Of a stretch of DNA of 34,150 nucleotides, positions 10,135 to 17,135 are shown piece after piece. Each line of letters begins with the position of its first letter. Within the stretch, counting starts at the first letter, position 1. The DNA lies in NCBI RefSeq assembly GCF_013372625.1, contig NZ_JABXFD010000381.1, positions 1 through 34,150 on the forward strand, read 5' to 3'. Both the position numbers and the translations under genes were made by a program. The notes below the pieces were generated by a model, which worked only from the letters and a program-made list of their open reading frames with translations, did no database searches and was not told where the DNA came from. The stretch is from Actinomadura sp. BRA 177 (lineage in GTDB: Bacteria > Actinomycetota > Actinomycetes > Streptosporangiales > Streptosporangiaceae).

Positions 10135-11136
10135 ATGCGGAGCGTCGAGATGCGGAGCAAGGCGGAGCTGGAGTCGGCCATCGCGGGCGGCGGGCGCGCG
10201 GTGCTGGTGGTCAACTCCAGGTCGCGGCGGGGCCGCCGGCTCTACGGCACGGCCCGCCGGCTGCTGCGCGAGTCGGGCCTTGAGTTCCTGCACGTCTTCC
10301 CGGTCACCGACCCGACCCGGCTGCGCGAGCTGTTCGCCGACGTCCTCGCCCTGGAGCCGGACCTCGTGGTCGTCGGCGGCGGGGACGGCACGGTCGCCGA
10401 GGCGGTCGGGCATCTGGCGCACCGCGACATCGCGCTCGGCGTGCTGCCGCTCGGCACGACCAACAACTTCGCGCGCAGCCTGGAGCTGCCGCTCGACCTG
10501 CCCGGCGCGGTCCGCACCCTCGCCGTCGGCGGCCCCGACGCGGGCAAGGTCGCGGACGTGGACGTCGGCTGGTTCGAGTCGACCGGCGACCCGCAGGGCG
10601 CGGGGCCCGGCGCCGACCGCGAGCACATCTTCGCGAACATGGTGAGCCTCGGGCTGTCGGTGCAGGTCGCCGAGAACGTCCCGCACACGCTGAAGCGGTT
10701 CGTCGGACGTCCCGCGTACGCGCTGACGGCGGCGCGGCTGCTGCCCCGGCACGAGGCGTTCACCGCCCGCATCACGATCGACGGGGAGACGCACGAGCTG
10801 GCGACGCACCAGCTGAACATCGCCAACGGCGCGCACCACAGCGGGCAGCGGATCGCCCGCGACGCCAGCCCGGACGACCGGCTGCTCGCCGTCTACCGGC
10901 TGGGCGACGAGCGGCGGCTGCGGCTGGCGTCGGCGACGGCCCGGCACGTCCTCACCGGGCAGTGGCGGTCGCTGGACGACGACGCGTTCCTCACCACCGC
11001 GCAGGTCGAGATCGAGACCGACCCGCCGATGCGGGTGGACGTGGACGGCGAGATCCGCGGCCGCACCCCCGTCTCGATCAAGCTGCGCGGCAACGCGCTG
11101 CGGGTGATCGTCCCGCGCACGTTCGTCGACACGTGA
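10135..11136 (+). CDS. Diacylglycerol kinase family lipid kinase (YegS/DgkB-like)
   Basis: This 333-residue protein of the DAGK catalytic superfamily transfers phosphate from a nucleotide to a lipid hydroxyl at the membrane. Visible motifs are VVNSRSRRGRR (25-35), the nucleotide-binding GGGDGTVAEAV (81-91), and PLGTTNNFARSL (about 106-117). The C-terminal beta-sandwich contains DGEIRGRTPVSIKL. Which lipid is used cannot be read. The chosen ATG (10135) has GGAGGG 12 nt upstream, which is rather far. A second in-frame ATG at 10150 is possible. It ends convergently with the PadR gene inside a shared palindrome. Confidence 0.9.
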   Translation: MRSVEMRSKAELESAIAGGGRAVLVVNSRSRRGRRLYGTARRLLRESGLEFLHVFPVTDPTRLRELFADVLALEPDLVVVGGGDGTVAEAVGHLAHRDIALGVLPLGTTNNFARSLELPLDLPGAVRTLAVGGPDAGKVADVDVGWFESTGDPQGAGPGADREHIFANMVSLGLSVQVAENVPHTLKRFVGRPAYALTAARLLPRHEAFTARITIDGETHELATHQLNIANGAHHSGQRIARDASPDDRLLAVYRLGDERRLRLASATARHVLTGQWRSLDDDAFLTTAQVEIETDPPMRVDVDGEIRGRTPVSIKLRGNALRVIVPRTFVDT

Positions 11137-11144
11137 CCGGTCAC
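11133..11144. other. 12-bp palindrome holding both convergent stop codons
   Basis: GTGACCGGTCAC is self-complementary. The lipid-kinase stop (TGA, 11134-11136) and the PadR stop (TGA on minus, 11141-11143) are mirror copies within it. The same core TGACCGGTCA occurs at 1861-1870, overlapping the DUF6777 stop. The arms are too short for a strong terminator. Confidence 0.7.
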
Positions 11145-11704
11145 CCCGGCGGAGCCTCGCCGGCCATCACGTAGGCGCCGGACTCCAGCCGCTCGATCAG
11201 GCCCAGCGTCCACCTCGTGGCCGACTCGGCCGAGTGCACCCAGTAGCCGAGCAGTTCCCGCAGATGGTCGGACGGCTCCTGCTCGTCCAGGTGCGGGGCG
11301 ACCGAGGCGCGCCATTCGGCGAGGCCGTCCAGCCGGCGGCGGAGCAGCTCGACCGCCTCGGCGCGCGGCAGCTCGGTGAGGAACCCGAGCCCGGCCGTCA
11401 GCATCTCCGGGTGCCGGATGTCGATGGTGGCGAGCGCGCAGCGCAGCAGCCGCAGGAACTCCTCCCGGCCCGCGTCGGTGATCTCGTAATCGATGTGCGG
11501 GGGCCCGGCCTCGCTCTCCTCCACCTCGTGGGCGCGCAGCAGGCCCTCCTTGGCGAGCTGCCGCAGCGCGTGGTAGATCGAGCCCGGGTTCACGTGCGCC
11601 CACTCGTCCGAGCCCCACGACATCAGCTCGCGCCGCACCTCGTACCCGTGCGCCCGCCCGAACCGCCGTACCCCGCCGAGCACCAGCAGCCGCGTCGTCG
11701 ACAT
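11141..11704 (-). CDS. PadR-family transcriptional regulator
   Basis: This 187-residue winged-helix regulator has a PadR DNA-binding domain at about 5-85 (LLVLGGVRRFGRAHGYEV, then NPGSIYHALRQLAKEGLL, then ITDAGREEFLRLL) and an alpha-helical C-terminal half (Vir-like, 95-180) that normally dimerises. PadR proteins usually repress neighbouring stress or detoxification genes, but the target is not evident. The candidates are the lipid kinase and the aldo/keto reductase, neither divergent from it. The ATG at 11704 has GGGGGAG about 4 nt upstream. It lies 58 nt downstream of the aldo/keto reductase stop on the same strand. Confidence 0.9.
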   Translation of the reverse strand: MSTTRLLVLGGVRRFGRAHGYEVRRELMSWGSDEWAHVNPGSIYHALRQLAKEGLLRAHEVEESEAGPPHIDYEITDAGREEFLRLLRCALATIDIRHPEMLTAGLGFLTELPRAEAVELLRRRLDGLAEWRASVAPHLDEQEPSDHLRELLGYWVHSAESATRWTLGLIERLESGAYVMAGEAPPG

Positions 11705-11762
11705 CGTCTCCCCCTGTACGCAAAAACCTGTCCAGAGTAGACGGTCCGGGCGGATGCGGGGA

Positions 11763-12623
11763 CTAGCTCCGCAACGCGGCGAGATCTTCGCTCGTGAGGG
11801 TCAGGCCGGCGGCGGCCGTGTTCTCCTCCAGGTGGTCCGGGGAGCCGGTGCCGGGGATCGCCAGCATCACGGGCGACAGGGCGAGCAGGCCGGCGAGGAG
11901 GACCTGCGGGACGGTGGCGCCGTGCCGTGCGGCGACCGCGTTGACGCGGGCGTCGTCGGGGATGCCGAAGCCGCCGAGGGGGAAGTACGGCACGTAGGCG
12001 ATGTGCTCGCGTTCGCAGATCTCCAGGAGTTCGGTGTCCTGGGGCTGGGTGATGTCGAAGCGGTTCTGGATCGCGGCGACCGGGGCGATCTCCCGTGCCT
12101 CGGCGAGCTGGGTCGCGCTGATGTGGCTGAGCCCGAGATGCCGGATGAGGCCCTCCTCGCGGAGGCCGGCCAGGATCTCGAAACGCTCCCCGATCGGGTC
12201 GTCGGACGGGTCTTCCATGCCGCCGTGCCGCAGGTAGACGAGGTCGAGGTGGTCGCGTCCCAGTTCGCGCAGGTTCCGCTCCACCTCGGCGCGCAGCCCG
12301 GACGTGGGCAGCTGGCCGGACGGGATCGGGTCGTCCGGCCCCCGGTACGGCCCGACCTTGGTGGCGATGACCAGGCCGGACGGGTAGGGGCTCAGCGCCG
12401 CGCGGATCATCTCGTTCGCCGCGAGGCCGTCCTGGTGGTAGTAGAACGCGGCCGTGTCGATGTGGTCGACGCCCAGCTCGACGGCCCGGCGCAGGATCTT
12501 GAGGCCGGTGTCGCGGTCGTTCGCGGGGCCGTGGAGGGTGCTCACGGGCAGCCGCATCGCGCCGAAGCCCATCCGGTTGACCCGAAGGTCCCCGCCGATT
12601 TCGAAGGTGTTCTCTGTCGTCAT
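11763..12623 (-). CDS. Aldo/keto reductase
   Basis: This 286-residue NADPH-dependent oxidoreductase has the AKR (alpha/beta)8 fold and should reduce carbonyl compounds in the cytoplasm. Catalytic-tetrad residues are visible as D56 and Y61 in DTAAFYY, K89 in IATKVG, and a histidine in LVYLRHGG. The substrate is unknown. The start is the ATG at 12623 (MTTENTF). A GTG at 12632 would add MEP. Upstream, and divergently oriented, is a truncated reading frame (12707) that may be what is left of its regulator. Confidence 0.92.
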   Translation of the reverse strand: MTTENTFEIGGDLRVNRMGFGAMRLPVSTLHGPANDRDTGLKILRRAVELGVDHIDTAAFYYHQDGLAANEMIRAALSPYPSGLVIATKVGPYRGPDDPIPSGQLPTSGLRAEVERNLRELGRDHLDLVYLRHGGMEDPSDDPIGERFEILAGLREEGLIRHLGLSHISATQLAEAREIAPVAAIQNRFDITQPQDTELLEICEREHIAYVPYFPLGGFGIPDDARVNAVAARHGATVPQVLLAGLLALSPVMLAIPGTGSPDHLEENTAAAGLTLTSEDLAALRS

Positions 12624-12706
12624 GGGTTCCACGGTGCTGCGCGGCGGGGCAAGGAGCGAACGGATGGCAGCTTGCTGCCACCGTCCGCGTGGCAGACTCG
12701 AAGGCG

Positions 12707-12874
12707 ATGAGCGTTGATACGGACCGGAATGTGGTGCTGCGCGGCGAGGCGGAGCTGGTCGAGCGCGCCGGACGACTGTTCTTCGCGTGCGAGGAGTTCG
12801 CTGTATCTATTGCTTCGCTCTCCTCCTTCGGGCCTTGGCGGCCCTCCATCGTCGAGCAAAGCGGCGATCGCTAG
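12707..12874 (+). pseudogene. Truncated reading frame, possible 5' fragment of a regulator gene
   Basis: Translation from the ATG at 12707 gives MSVDTDRNVVLRGEAELVER and then AGRLFFACEEF, which reads like the N terminus of an actinobacterial regulator (by recollection of LuxR/TrmB-type proteins, not a search). From about 12801 base composition changes, codon use becomes unlike the neighbours, and the frame stops at 12874 after only 55 residues. It faces away from the aldo/keto reductase 83 nt off, the usual place for a divergent regulator. I read it as a gene truncated by recombination or insertion. A real small protein is not excluded. Confidence 0.4.
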
Positions 12875-12972
12875 CATCGCTCCGACTCGCCTAGCGGCTC
12901 GCTGCGCGATCATGTTCTCGCAAGCTCGAACCTGGCTTCGCACGCGATCGCAACGCTGAGGTCAGTGCAGGC
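12801..12972. other. Non-coding stretch of atypical composition
   Basis: No credible gene is visible. The stretch has lower GC than its surroundings, lacks the GC-rich third-position pattern, and contains short nested inverted repeats such as GGGCC-TTGGC-GGCCC (about 12829-12843) and CGATCGCTAGCATCG. It begins where the truncated frame at 12707 loses sense and ends at the scrambled DUF4132 remnant. It could be the scar of a lost mobile element or a dispersed repeat unit. No terminal repeats or target duplication can be defined. Confidence 0.4.
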
Positions 12973-13152
12973 TTAGCTTAAGGACAATCTGGTTGAGGTC
13001 GTCGTGTGGCCGAGGCGACAGCTGACGTCATCGTGCTCCCACCGGTACCCGTCTGGCAGTGTCTCCGCGGTCGATTGCACTAGCCGAGGTGGCGGCCGTC
13101 GATCGAGCAGCGAGTCGGTCATGGCGCGCGCAGCGCCGGGAGGTGAGGGGCA
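12973..13152 (-). pseudogene. Scrambled remnant of a fourth DUF4132-family gene
   Basis: On the minus strand the stop of the DUF4132 gene at 13153 is followed by the same arrangement seen at the 15450 junction: TGATG, then about 28 nt, then a GCGCGCCATGACCGAC block. Forward 13114-13129 is identical to 15412-15427. Immediately after it, 13092-13112 is identical to 13396-13416, which encodes part of the C-terminal CSIDGRY motif of the intact neighbour. The start of a paralogue thus seems fused to a piece of its 3' end, with everything between deleted. An ATG at 13122 opens a 49-codon frame (MTDSLLDRRPP...) ending at 12973. It may be translated, but I see no known domain. Confidence 0.5.
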
Positions 13153-15450
13153 TCAGGCCCCTCGTTTGATCTGCAGGAGGATCGACTCGTCGGTGATCTT
13201 GTCGTCGGCGGCGAGGAGGAACGCCTTGCTGAGGATGAGGGCGAGCCGCTCGTCCTCGAACGGGAGGAACACCTTGGCGCCGAGGGCGCGGCGTTCGGGG
13301 ACGATGCACAGGAACGTGTCGTCCGGCTCCATCACGATGTTGGCCGAGCCCAGGTGGATCTTGTAGGTGCGCAGCTCGCCCTGGACGACCAGGTAGCGGC
13401 CGTCGATCGAGCAGCGGTCGGCGATCTTCGTGCGGGGCAGGATGCGGGCCAGGGCGTCCTTGCGGGTCTGGGTGGATTCGTTCAGGTCCGCGTGCCATTC
13501 GCGGACCCAGTACTCGTGCGCCTCGCCGTCCTCCCACATGGGGTCGGCGGCGATCGAGGTGACGCCGACGAACAGGTCGACGTCGCGCATGGCCTCGCTG
13601 AACACCAGCGGCGGGACGTCGGCGAGAGGCGCTGTCCGCCAGGCGCCGTCGAGGCGACGGTCGAACAGGACCCGGTTCGTGCCGGCGATCTCCTGCTCGC
13701 CCTCCCAGTCGGCCAGGACGTGCGAGAACCGGGCCCGCCATTCCCCCGCCGCGAGGGTCCGCGTCGCCTCGTCCGCGCCGCCTTCGTCCCATGGGCCGAG
13801 CAGGCGGCTCGTCCAGCCGCGCGCCCGGAACAGCGCGAACATCCGCCGGTAGTGGACGAGGTGCGCGGCGAAGCGGTTCGAGTACGTCCCGGTCTCCACT
13901 TCGGCCGGGGTGAGGAGGTAGATCTCGCGGAAGGCCTGCTTGAACGGCTGCCGGATCTGCCGGTCGATGAGCAGGCCACGCCAGGCCCGGATCTCGTCCG
14001 GCTCCGACCTGATCGGATGCCACAGCCGGACCGGCGCGTCGTCGGCGGCGTCCGGGATGCCGTCGGTCTCGGGCAGGACGGTCTTCCATTCGCCGGGCGC
14101 GACCTCGATCTCCCAGAGCAGCCTGCGGACGGTCGGCCCCGCGATCGTGTGGTGGACGAGCGTGTCGCGCCACCGGCCGAAGGGGTGGGACGCGTCGGCG
14201 GTGAAGCCGCCCTCCAGGGCGCGGGAAAGGGTGGCGAGCTGGGCGTCCACGCGCTTGACGGCGTCGCGCAGCTCCTTGAGTTCCGCCTTGTGGTCGCGGC
14301 GGACGGGCGCGGGGACGCCCTTCAGCGGCTTGCCGTCCTTTTCGAAGGTCAGCTCGGCCTTGCCGGTGACGGTGATGGTGGCCGTGTAGTCGCCGAGGTC
14401 GCGGCGCAGGTCGCCGGGGTCGGGGAGGCGGAGGGCGACCTTGGTGCGCTCGGCGAGCGCCGCGTCGACCTTCTTGAGCATCTTGTCGAGCTGCTTGGGC
14501 ACGCCCGCGTGCCGGACGTTCCGGCGCACGGCCCGGATCGCGGTGACCAGCTCGGGCGTCGGGAAGTCCTGCCCGGCCCGGACGATCTCGTACAGCAGCG
14601 CCTGCGACGGCAGCGTCTTCGCCTGCGTCGGCGCGATCGAGATGTCGGCCAGCAGCTGATCGAGCAGGCCCGGCAGCCATGGTTCGTCGCGCAGGAGGGC
14701 GATGCGCGCGGCATGTCCGAGGGCGACGACCTCGCGTTCGGTGAACGCCTTGTCTGCCTGGTAGGCGACGTTTCCAGTCTGGATGGCGCGGGCGTGTCGG
14801 ACGGCGGCCTCCAGCGCCCGGCGCGCGAACGCCGTGTAGGCGGGGACGTCGGCGAGGCGCTGCCATGCGTCCGGCAGGGGCAGCGGGAAGATGAAAGGCG
14901 GCAGGGGGCCGATTTCGTTCAGCAGGACCCGGTCGCCCGGGTCGAGACGCGCGATGACGTCGAACTCGTCCCGCGCGATGGGGCCTTCGTCTTCGGCGAG
15001 CCGGTCGATGACCGTCCCGTCCCCGGCGAGCAGGCCGACGGTGAGGAGCGCGTACGGCTGCCGGAGGTCGCGTTTGCCGAGAAGGTAGTCGACCAGTGTG
15101 CGGGCCGGGGCGGCGACGTCGGGCCAAGGGCCGGTGCAGCGTGCGAGCGATGCGACGCCCTGCCGGAGGTCGGCCCAGTGGCGTAGCTCGATACCGCTGA
15201 CGAGTGCCTCGAACATGTGGTGGCACGCGTCCGGTGTGAACCGCGGCTGACGCTGCCTGCACGCCTCCTCGACCGCGGCCCGGACGTCGCCCGCGACGAC
15301 GGAGGCCCGAGCCGCGTTGTAGGCGGCGGGCAGCAGGGTGCCGAGGTCCTCGTCGGAGAGCCGCGACAGGTCGGGCCGCCGGGTGATGACCTCACCGTCC
15401 TCGGGCGCCGGGTCGGTCATGGCGCGCAGCAGGCGGGCGGCCAGGTCCAT
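13153..15450 (-). CDS. DUF4132/DUF7737 domain protein, copy 3 of array
   Basis: This 765-residue protein belongs to the family once labelled MolR/YehI. Its biochemical function is not known. The N-terminal half is helical and not recognisable. The DUF4132 core spans roughly 370-620, with RLWHPIR, the family signature QPFKQAFREIYLLTPAE (about 500) and YSNRFAAH followed by RGW. The C-terminal DUF7737-like part includes MRDVDLFVGVTSIAADP, ILPRTKIADRCSIDGRYLVV, RTYKIHLGSANIVMEP and VFLPFEDERLALILSKAFLLA. I see no signal peptide, membrane segment, Walker motif or WGR domain. Its ATG at 15450 shares one base with the upstream stop (TGATG), so translation is coupled. An ATG at 15420 is a weaker alternative. 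The open frame continues to 15951, but that part overlaps the upstream gene. In E. coli, yehI sits with MoxR/vWA/SWIM genes. None are present here. Confidence 0.88.
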   Translation of the reverse strand: MDLAARLLRAMTDPAPEDGEVITRRPDLSRLSDEDLGTLLPAAYNAARASVVAGDVRAAVEEACRQRQPRFTPDACHHMFEALVSGIELRHWADLRQGVASLARCTGPWPDVAAPARTLVDYLLGKRDLRQPYALLTVGLLAGDGTVIDRLAEDEGPIARDEFDVIARLDPGDRVLLNEIGPLPPFIFPLPLPDAWQRLADVPAYTAFARRALEAAVRHARAIQTGNVAYQADKAFTEREVVALGHAARIALLRDEPWLPGLLDQLLADISIAPTQAKTLPSQALLYEIVRAGQDFPTPELVTAIRAVRRNVRHAGVPKQLDKMLKKVDAALAERTKVALRLPDPGDLRRDLGDYTATITVTGKAELTFEKDGKPLKGVPAPVRRDHKAELKELRDAVKRVDAQLATLSRALEGGFTADASHPFGRWRDTLVHHTIAGPTVRRLLWEIEVAPGEWKTVLPETDGIPDAADDAPVRLWHPIRSEPDEIRAWRGLLIDRQIRQPFKQAFREIYLLTPAEVETGTYSNRFAAHLVHYRRMFALFRARGWTSRLLGPWDEGGADEATRTLAAGEWRARFSHVLADWEGEQEIAGTNRVLFDRRLDGAWRTAPLADVPPLVFSEAMRDVDLFVGVTSIAADPMWEDGEAHEYWVREWHADLNESTQTRKDALARILPRTKIADRCSIDGRYLVVQGELRTYKIHLGSANIVMEPDDTFLCIVPERRALGAKVFLPFEDERLALILSKAFLLAADDKITDESILLQIKRGA

Positions 15451-17087
15451 CAGGCGCCCCGCTTGATCTGCGCCAGCACCGTCTCGTCGCTGATCCGGTG
15501 GTCGGCGGCGAGGAGGAGGGCCGTGCCGAGGATCTGCGTCAGCCGCTCGTCCTCGAAAGGCAGGAACAGCCCCTTCTGGCTCGGCCTGCGGGACGGCTCG
15601 ACGCGCAGCCGGACGTTGCCGGGCTCCATCAGCACGCCGCCCGAGCCCAGATGGATCTTGTAGGTGCGCAGGTCGCCCCGGACGACGAGGAACCGGCCGT
15701 CGACCGCGCAGCGGCCGGCGATCTTCGTGCCGGGCAGGATGCGGCGCAGCGCGTCCCCGCGGATCTCGGCGCTCGCGGACGGCTCGCCGAACGGCTCCTC
15801 CTCGGTGATCGAGGTGACGCGGAGGAACAGGTCGACCTCCCGCATCCCCTCGCTGAACACCAGCGGCGGCACGTCCAGCGGCCGGACCTCCCGCCAGCGG
15901 CCGGCGATCTTCCGCTCGAACCGGGTGTCGTCGTGGTGGCTCACCCGCCACTCCCCCTCGGCGAAGACGCGCCGCAGCGCGCCGTCGATGCCGCGGCCGG
16001 GCCCGGCGGCCGGGGCGGGCCGGTAGGTCTCCCGGAACGCCTGCTTGAACGACTGCGTCATCCGGTTACCGGTCACGAAGCCGCGCCACGCCCGCACCGC
16101 ACCGGGGAAGGCCCGTGCGGGATGCCACAGCCGCACCCGCGCGTCATCGGCCGGGACGGGCAGCGCCCGGCCGTCCACCGTCACCAGCACGCCCTCGCCG
16201 GGGGTAGCCGCGTGCCAGACGCCGTCCGGCCCCTCGAACTCCCAGATCAGGCCGCACGCGACCACGCTGGTGACCGGGTGGTCGCGGTAGTAGCGGCGCC
16301 ACTCGGCGAACGGCCAGGTGCGCTCAACCGCCATCAGCGCCTCGACGCGGGTGCGCTCGGCGGCGAGCGTCGCGCGGACGTGCTTCACCAGCGACTTCAG
16401 CGCCCTGATCTCGGCGGCGTACGGGACCTTGAGCGCGCCGGGGACGGTCCGCAGCGGCCGGCCGTCCGCGCCGGTGAAGGTGAGCCGGACGGTCATCGGG
16501 TCCGCGATGGCGAGGACCGCCTGGTAGGCGCCGATGTCGCGGGCGAGCGAGCCGTCCCGGCCGAGGCCGTGCGCGGGCACGCCGCGCTCCACCAGCTGCG
16601 CGGGCGTGATGCCGCGGCGGGCCGCGGCCGCCTCGATGGCCGCCGCGATCTGCCGGCCGAGGCCCGGGTAGCGGACGTCGCGGCTCAGCCCGCGCAGCAC
16701 GTCGAGCGCGCGCGGGTCGGCGAACTCGCCGAGCGCGTTGACCGCGCCGCCGGCGAGCTTCGCGGACGGCTCGAACTCGCGGGTCACCCCGGCGGCGCGG
16801 CGCACGATGACGTCCAGCAGCGGGATCACGCCGGGGTCACCGAGCAGCGCGGCGGCCCACACCCGGCCGCGGGCGCCCGGCTCGGCGCGCAGCGACGGGT
16901 CGGAGAACGGCCGCTCGCCGACCAGGTCCGGCTCCTTCGTCGCGTACCAGCGCACCCGGCGCAGCACCTCGTCGCGCGCGGCGGGGGCGGCCAGCAGTTC
17001 CAGCGTGCGGCGGCGCCACGCGCGGGTCGGGCGCGGCGCGTTGAGCGCGTCGAGATGCGCCCGGAGATCGGCGGAGTCGTCGGACAT
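15450..17087 (-). CDS. DUF4132/DUF7737 domain protein, copy 2, internally shortened
   Basis: This 545-residue paralogue is the shortest of the three. It keeps ITPAQLVERGVPAHGL, RLWHPARAF, MTQSFKQAFRETY (about 344), MREVDLFLRVTSI, ILPGTKIAGRCAVDGRFLVV, RTYKIHLGSGGVLMEPG and LFLPFEDERLTQILG. Where the other copies have about 45-60 residues between the FKQAFRE signature and the GEWR motif (with YSNRFAAH and RGW), this one has a short Pro/Gly/Ala-rich bridge, so a conserved part of the core is lost. The N-terminal helical extension is also much shorter than in copy 1. The ATG at 17087 has GGAAAG 8 nt upstream, and its stop overlaps the next start. It lies 48 nt downstream of copy 1. It may be a regulatory or partner subunit rather than an active enzyme, which is inference. 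Confidence 0.87.
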   Translation of the reverse strand: MSDDSADLRAHLDALNAPRPTRAWRRRTLELLAAPAARDEVLRRVRWYATKEPDLVGERPFSDPSLRAEPGARGRVWAAALLGDPGVIPLLDVIVRRAAGVTREFEPSAKLAGGAVNALGEFADPRALDVLRGLSRDVRYPGLGRQIAAAIEAAAARRGITPAQLVERGVPAHGLGRDGSLARDIGAYQAVLAIADPMTVRLTFTGADGRPLRTVPGALKVPYAAEIRALKSLVKHVRATLAAERTRVEALMAVERTWPFAEWRRYYRDHPVTSVVACGLIWEFEGPDGVWHAATPGEGVLVTVDGRALPVPADDARVRLWHPARAFPGAVRAWRGFVTGNRMTQSFKQAFRETYRPAPAAGPGRGIDGALRRVFAEGEWRVSHHDDTRFERKIAGRWREVRPLDVPPLVFSEGMREVDLFLRVTSITEEEPFGEPSASAEIRGDALRRILPGTKIAGRCAVDGRFLVVRGDLRTYKIHLGSGGVLMEPGNVRLRVEPSRRPSQKGLFLPFEDERLTQILGTALLLAADHRISDETVLAQIKRGA

Positions 17088-17135
17088 GGGGTGATCTTTC
17101 CAGACGGCACCGACGGTTCCCGGCGTTTCCCGTGA

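Noticed and set aside
15451..15951. N-terminal extension of DUF4132 copy 3 to 932 residues
   Set aside because: It overlaps the 3' part of copy 2 on the same strand in another frame. The TGATG-coupled ATG at 15450 is the sensible start.
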